Below are positions 60,235 to 64,000 of a stretch of DNA of 64,000 nucleotides, piece by piece. The notes under the pieces were generated by a model. That model ran no database searches, was not told the DNA's origin, and saw nothing but the letters and a program-made list of their open reading frames with translations. Source of the DNA: Flavobacterium sp. (GTDB lineage Bacteria > Bacteroidota > Bacteroidia > Flavobacteriales > Flavobacteriaceae); the NCBI GenBank assembly GCA_016787805.1, contig JAEUTY010000014.1, positions 27,543-91,542 on the forward strand. The letters are read 5' to 3'. Every line of letters starts with the position of its first letter. The stretch's first letter is position 1. The translations under genes were made by a program, and so were the position numbers.

Positions 60235-60275
60235 AACCCTGATCCCGTTTTAAAACGGGACAAGTAGCAGGAATT
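60235..60275 (-). repeat. Hairpin module, family C, copy 7 (degenerate)
   Basis: AACCCTGAT, then an 18-bp perfect palindrome TCCCGTTTTAAAACGGGA (60243-60260), then GTAGCAGGAATTA. On the minus strand it runs from CCTGC to CAGGGTTA, downstream of the second GIN gene. A small hairpin TCTCGTC / GACGAGA follows at 60294-60313. Confidence 0.55.
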
Positions 60276-60320
60276 ACCAAATCAAGAAAGCCCTCTCGTC
60301 CCAAAAGACGAGATCGTTCC

Positions 60321-60353
60321 AAAAAAAAACATCCCAATTTGCATTGAGATGTT
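60321..60353 (-). terminator. Terminator of the PspC-GIN operon
   Basis: Stem AACATCCCAAT (60328) / ATTGAGATGTT (60343), one mismatch, with T tail on the minus strand from the A run at 60321-60329. Confidence 0.85.
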
Positions 60354-60361
60354 TGGAATTT

Positions 60362-61111
60362 TTAATTTTTAGAGACGCTTCCGCCTGATGATTCTTCTTC
60401 GGTAACGGTTTTAGGAGTTCCGTTATAGTCGATTGAAGCGCCACTTGATGCAGTTCCGTTGAGTAAAACTAAAGGATGTACTTCCGTTGAACTACCGCTT
60501 GTAGCTTGTGCGACAACTGCATTTGCCATCAAATTTCCTGCGTCTAATGTGCTTCCGCTAGATGATGAAGAAGTGAATTTTAGCGCTTTACCTGAAACCG
60601 TTAAACTACTTCCGCTAGTTGATTCAGAAACCACATTATCGTATTCTAAAACTGCTTTAATTTCGCTTCCGCTGCTGGTTTTAACACTGATTGAAGTTCC
60701 TTTGATAGCAGCTAAAGTTGCAATACTTGAACCACTTGAAGATTCCAATCCAGTTATTTCAGGCATTTTTACGCGCACCACCATTTTTTCGGCTGAGTCT
60801 ATGTTTTCGTCAGAGGAAACTACTAAAGTACCGTTTTCGACTTTGGTGGTGATGTGTTTGAGTAAATTTTCATCAGCTTCTACTTGAATTTCAGTCGTCG
60901 GCGCTTGCTCAATAATTACTTCCATTCCGCGGTTGGAGGATACTTTGGTAAAGTTTTCACTCACGGTACGGTTTTCTGTTTTTACCTTTCCGTTGCCATC
61001 AATTCCGTTACCCAAATCGATGTCATATTTACATGAGGTGAATAATAATGCTACAATAGTAGTAACGATAAACATTATGATTTTGCTACAAAGAACTATT
61101 ATTTTTTCCAT
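60362..61111 (-). CDS. GIN-domain (DUF2807) lipoprotein
   Basis: 249 residues. The N-terminus has a hydrophobic helix with a lipobox (ALLFTSC) and Cys near residue 27. The mature part is a DUF2807 beta-helix with Ser/Gly-rich turns (SSGSSIATLAAIK, SSSSSGSTLDAGN, ATSGSSTEVH) and a Ser/Glu-rich tail. It starts two bases after the PspC gene stop, so it belongs to that operon. A likely outer-membrane or periplasmic anchored partner of the PspC protein; the function is unknown. Confidence 0.85.
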   Translation of the reverse strand: MEKIIVLCSKIIMFIVTTIVALLFTSCKYDIDLGNGIDGNGKVKTENRTVSENFTKVSSNRGMEVIIEQAPTTEIQVEADENLLKHITTKVENGTLVVSSDENIDSAEKMVVRVKMPEITGLESSSGSSIATLAAIKGTSISVKTSSGSEIKAVLEYDNVVSESTSGSSLTVSGKALKFTSSSSSGSTLDAGNLMANAVVAQATSGSSTEVHPLVLLNGTASSGASIDYNGTPKTVTEEESSGGSVSKN

Positions 61112-61113
61112 GA

Positions 61114-62847
61114 TTATTTGGTTTTAACAATTATACCCTCTTTATTAACTTCCAATCCAGGTTTTCCTTTTTTGGTTTGAATCACTTCTTTTCCATTAAT
61201 TTTTACAGAAACGGTTTCAATCGAATCATTTTCTTCTATTACATTAATGTCTTCAGTTAGCACATCGTCATGTTCGTTTTCATACTCAGGGCAATTTAAG
61301 CATTTTATTTTAGAATCTTCTACTTTATACGTATATTCATCACTGTAATGTAAGTTAAAGAAATCATCGCTTGAACGGTCATAATTTTCTAAACTGCTAT
61401 CTGGTTTAAGGATAATTCCTTTAGGTAAGTACAAGAAGATTTCTACACGTTGTTCTCTGAAACGGTTTCTAATTTCAGTCAAAATATAATTGTCTAATAT
61501 CACTTGATTGCCTTCAATTTTGTATGCATATTTGATTTTTTCTGCACGTTTTTTGGCATCTTCTGGCGATTTTCCGTATGCTAATTTTTCAATTTGAATG
61601 TAAGGTTTTGCTTCATCTGTAGGTAGCAATTCGATACTAACATCATTGGAATAGATAACTTGATTGTTGGCTTCGTCTTGCGTCAAACGGAAATCAGTAA
61701 AATCATTTACATTTTTAGAATAGTAATCATTATTTTTGAACTTAACCAATAAGGTGTCGGTTGGATTGATGTTGATGATTTCTTTTTTCACCTCTTTTCC
61801 GTCGTAAGCAATTTGACTAGCTTCTTTTATTCCTAAAGAAATTAAGATTCCCACAGCGACAACCCATATAGCCAATAAGCCATATTTTAGGATGCCACCA
61901 ATTGATTTTAAATTGGTTATTAACAGTTTCAAGCCTAAATAAAGAATAAAAAACATCGGAATTCCGAAAGCCAATAAGAATAATATACCTTGAATCCACA
62001 AAGGTGTTTCAAAACCAATTGGAGTGGAGAAATGGTTGAAAAGCGTATTTTCAGGTAATGAAGAAGAAAAGATCAAAATAACACCACCAACGCAAATGCC
62101 TAATAAAGATAATCCAGCAAAAACCATAATCAAAGCGCCCAAAACTTTAGCAAAAGCTCCAAAAATGCTTGTTAAAACATCGCCTAAACGATTGCCTGCA
62201 TTTTGTGTTGACGCTTTAATTTCGTTTCCCATTTTGTCATAATCCACATTTTTGATTTTATTGGAAACGCTTTCAAATTCCTCTCTTACTTTTTTTTCAA
62301 TATTCGAAATGTTTACAGGTTCACCTGTCATTTCCAATTTTTCAGATGTAGTTAAAGCAGCTGGAGTTACAATCCAAAGGATTAAATAGGCTAATATTCC
62401 CGTTCCAAATCCAGCTAAAACCAACAAGACAAATACAATTTTAATCCATACTGCATCCACACCAAAATAGTGGCCTAAACCTGTACAAACACCACCCACT
62501 AAACCTTTGTCTTTGTCGCGGTACAATTTTTTTCTACCAGTTGATGACGAAAAATGAGTTGGATTGTTTTCGTTACTATCGTCGTCAATACGATAATCTT
62601 CTGGTTGTCCCATCACCGCAACAACTTCATCCACATCTTTTAAATTGATTACGTGTTTGTCGCTTTTTTGACGTTCGGTAAACAACTCGGCAACACGCAT
62701 TTCAATGTCTTTCATGATTTCATCTTTTCCAGATGAATTAGAAAGCGAACGTTTTATAGCATCAAAGTATCTTGATAATTTTTGGAAAGCATCTTCATCA
62801 ATATGAAAGAATAATCCACCTATATTAATATTTACTGTTTTGTTCAT
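61114..62847 (-). CDS. PspC-domain membrane protein
   Basis: About 577 residues. An N-terminal domain of about 90 residues (INIGGLFFHIDEDAFQKL...) is followed by the PspC domain at about 106-163 (YRDKDKGLVGGVCTGLGHYF and helix VFVLLVLAGFGTGILAYLIL). Three or four further helices follow (LIMVFAGLSLLGICVGGVIL and so on), then a large C-terminal beta-rich extracytoplasmic domain. PspC acts with the phage-shock and envelope-stress response in proteobacteria; here it pairs with PadR and GIN genes, the common Bacteroidota arrangement. The ATG at 62847 lies six bases from the padR stop, suggesting coupling. Confidence 0.88.
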   Translation of the reverse strand: MNKTVNINIGGLFFHIDEDAFQKLSRYFDAIKRSLSNSSGKDEIMKDIEMRVAELFTERQKSDKHVINLKDVDEVVAVMGQPEDYRIDDDSNENNPTHFSSSTGRKKLYRDKDKGLVGGVCTGLGHYFGVDAVWIKIVFVLLVLAGFGTGILAYLILWIVTPAALTTSEKLEMTGEPVNISNIEKKVREEFESVSNKIKNVDYDKMGNEIKASTQNAGNRLGDVLTSIFGAFAKVLGALIMVFAGLSLLGICVGGVILIFSSSLPENTLFNHFSTPIGFETPLWIQGILFLLAFGIPMFFILYLGLKLLITNLKSIGGILKYGLLAIWVVAVGILISLGIKEASQIAYDGKEVKKEIININPTDTLLVKFKNNDYYSKNVNDFTDFRLTQDEANNQVIYSNDVSIELLPTDEAKPYIQIEKLAYGKSPEDAKKRAEKIKYAYKIEGNQVILDNYILTEIRNRFREQRVEIFLYLPKGIILKPDSSLENYDRSSDDFFNLHYSDEYTYKVEDSKIKCLNCPEYENEHDDVLTEDINVIEENDSIETVSVKINGKEVIQTKKGKPGLEVNKEGIIVKTK

Positions 62848-62852
62848 GATTG

Positions 62853-63182
62853 TTATTTTTGATTGGTTATGATGTTCACGGCGTCTGACAATTCGGTCCA
62901 AGTGCCGTTCAATTCTGTTAAAAATGTTTTGCCTAGTTCGGTCAAACCGTAGTATTTACGAGGTGGTCCCGATGTTGATTCTTCCCAACGGTAGTTGAGT
63001 AGTCCGTCATTTTTAAGTCTTGTCAGTAGCGGATAAACGGTTCCCTCTACTACAAGCAATTTTGCGTTTTTTAAGGTGTCTAATATTTCAGAAGTATATG
63101 CTTCGTTATCTCGTAAGACTGATAAGATACAGAATTCTAAAACACCTTTGCGCATTTGGGCTTTTGTGTTTTCAATGTTCAT
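62853..63182 (-). CDS. PadR family transcriptional regulator (PspC operon)
   Basis: 109 residues: winged helix with GVLEFCILSVLRDNEAYTSE, LLVVEGTVYPLLTRLKNDGLL and the wing GPPRKYYGLTELGKTFL, and a C-terminal dimerisation helix. It is followed after five bases by the PspC gene and preceded by the DUF4870 gene. It probably represses the operon and releases it under envelope stress; the signal is unknown. A GATT tetranucleotide run lies between it and DUF4870. Confidence 0.95.
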   Translation of the reverse strand: MNIENTKAQMRKGVLEFCILSVLRDNEAYTSEILDTLKNAKLLVVEGTVYPLLTRLKNDGLLNYRWEESTSGPPRKYYGLTELGKTFLTELNGTWTELSDAVNIITNQK

Positions 63183-63228
63183 AATTCGACTTTGTTTTTT
63201 TGATTAAACTGTTCATTTTTTGACTGAT

Positions 63229-63247
63229 GATTGATTGATTGATTGAT
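63229..63247 (-). repeat. GATT tetranucleotide repeat
   Basis: GATT four times plus GAT, in the 69-base spacer between DUF4870 and padR. Slippage here would shift spacing but not any reading frame. Confidence 0.85.
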
Positions 63248-63251
63248 GATT

Positions 63252-63707
63252 TTATTTAAAGAATGAGATTGTTAAAGGATATTTGTAACGTTCGCCATTC
63301 GAAGTTTTTACTGAAGCGTAAATGATCAAAATGAATTCCATGATTTTCATAAATCCAAAGACAATAATTGCACTGATTAGCAATACCGCAAACCCTGAAA
63401 GTTTACCCAAATGCACTTCGTTAAAAACATGATGGTTTTCATTAATAATGTCATTGATGGTTAGGTTTTGTAAAACGGTATAAATAATAATTGGCACCGC
63501 AATTACTCCTAATATAAGAGAGTACAACAACATACTCAATTGAAAGTTCAACACTTGTTTGCCGTTGTAATCAATAAATTCGGAGTCATTCTTTTTGGCA
63601 CTCCATAATATAATTGGAAAAATGTAATTCCCAAATGGAATAAAATATTGAGTCAACGTACTCAAGTGTACTAAGGTTGAAATGTTTCTTTCGCTTGATG
63701 CTTCCAT
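63252..63707 (-). CDS. DUF4870 membrane protein
   Basis: 151 residues with three helices. The blocks LSTLTQYFIPFGNYIFPIIL, SEFIDYNGKQVLNFQLSMLL (the 'Q..NFQ' core) and GFMKIMEFILIIYASVKTSNG match DUF4870 (Tic20-like fold) membrane proteins of unknown function. It precedes padR by 69 bases and appears to be the first gene of the DUF4870-PadR-PspC-GIN operon. A consensus promoter lies upstream. Confidence 0.88.
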   Translation of the reverse strand: MEASSERNISTLVHLSTLTQYFIPFGNYIFPIILWSAKKNDSEFIDYNGKQVLNFQLSMLLYSLILGVIAVPIIIYTVLQNLTINDIINENHHVFNEVHLGKLSGFAVLLISAIIVFGFMKIMEFILIIYASVKTSNGERYKYPLTISFFK

Positions 63708-63786
63708 TTTAATTTGATTTAGTTTTTTGATTGATGATTAAAACTCGAAATCAATAATACTATAGATAGGCTATTAATTTCTTATA

Positions 63787-63818
63787 CAAAGATAAGGCTA
63801 AAAACAAATACTATGCAA
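63787..63818 (-). promoter_or_regulatory. Promoter of the DUF4870-PadR-PspC operon
   Basis: On the minus strand TTG (63818-63816), a 21-base spacer and TATCTTTG (63794-63787). An imperfect dyad ATACT (63808) / AGTACT (63824), similar to PadR-type sites, overlaps the -33 region. Confidence 0.65.
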
Positions 63819-63911
63819 TACAAAGTACTGAATATTAACATTTATTTAACATTTATTATATGAAGTATAGATGATTAGAATTCACTATATTTACAACAAA
63901 ATCAATACTTC

Positions 63912-64000
63912 ATGCCGATTTCTCCGTCCAAATTAAATACTTTTTTGTTTTTCAAATTGCCCTCTGCTTTTTGGTGTGGTGTTCGTGTGCAATCCATTTC
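63912..64000 (+). CDS. 5' end of a DUF4442/thioesterase-like gene (cut by the window)
   Basis: Only 29 codons are present, running off the right edge. The translation begins MPISPSKLNTFLFFKLPSAF and continues WCGVRVQSI. Its N-terminus resembles DUF4442 hotdog-fold proteins of Flavobacteriaceae. DUF4442 proteins are predicted acyl-CoA thioesterase relatives; the activity here cannot be judged. It is divergent from DUF4870. The call rests on a short stretch. Confidence 0.6.
   Translation, partial: MPISPSKLNTFLFFKLPSAFWCGVRVQSI

Overview
The window comes from a Flavobacterium-like member of the Bacteroidota. The DNA is AT-rich, and promoters match the Bacteroidota pattern (TTG, about 20 bases, then TAnnTTTG). 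Two secreted proteins end in type IX secretion (T9SS) sorting domains, a GldL-like membrane motif is present, and many genes belong to families largely confined to Flavobacteriaceae (DUF6048/DUF6452, DUF6146, DUF6787, DUF6095, CCC-motif protein). I see no phage, plasmid, insertion sequence, CRISPR array, rRNA or antiphage locus. It looks like ordinary core chromosome with one tRNA gene.

Layout. 0.2-7.5 kb (minus strand): ftsB-like and udk, the DUF2339/DUF3999 membrane pair, a TIGR02757 protein and a large membrane protein. 7.5-9 kb: lolD-like ABC ATPase divergent from folE. 9-14.5 kb: small envelope proteins, then DUF937, serA and serC (serine synthesis), then a LuxC-like acyl-CoA reductase divergent from a ferredoxin. 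15-25 kb (plus strand): two envelope proteins, ychF, the parE-parC topoisomerase IV pair and fhs. 25-30 kb (minus): terC, small envelope proteins, murQ, a ZIP transporter and a methyltransferase. 30-42 kb: two rRNA methyltransferases, DUF6048/DUF6452, rocD, small membrane proteins, Smr, cysteine desulfurase, an AlkD-like protein and a PadR plus membrane-protein operon. 42-50 kb (minus): exported M28 peptidase, CotH/T9SS protein, a second T9SS protein and lpd. 50-59 kb: DUF2238, MsbA-type ABC exporter, truA, phosphoesterase, rho, an Xre regulator divergent from a small secreted protein, and trxB. 59-64 kb: tRNA-Pro, then a minus-strand DUF4870-PadR-PspC-GIN operon with a second GIN protein, and the 5' end of a DUF4442-like gene.

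The most unusual signal is in the spacers. Nearly every intergenic region holds short 'word-like' repeats of period about 7-14 bases, or a larger imperfect hairpin module. Both are oriented with respect to transcription of the neighbouring gene. The purine-rich words (AGCTAAA, CAGAAAG, CAGTGTT, GAAGTTA, TGAAACC) lie on the sense strand at all sites inspected. The hairpin module (CCCGCTTTCCG...AATCGGGGCTA) reads the same way downstream of all six genes where it sits in a 3' position. Several arrays begin at or supply a TAG stop codon, and one writes the last residues of SerC. Other notable points are a divergent promoter whose two -7 boxes form one 18-bp palindrome, an autoregulatory-looking PadR operator ahead of a membrane protein with an exact 60-residue duplication of a GldL-like motif, and a Rho factor with a long disordered insert. 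Everything here is read by eye; homology calls rest on remembered family signatures.
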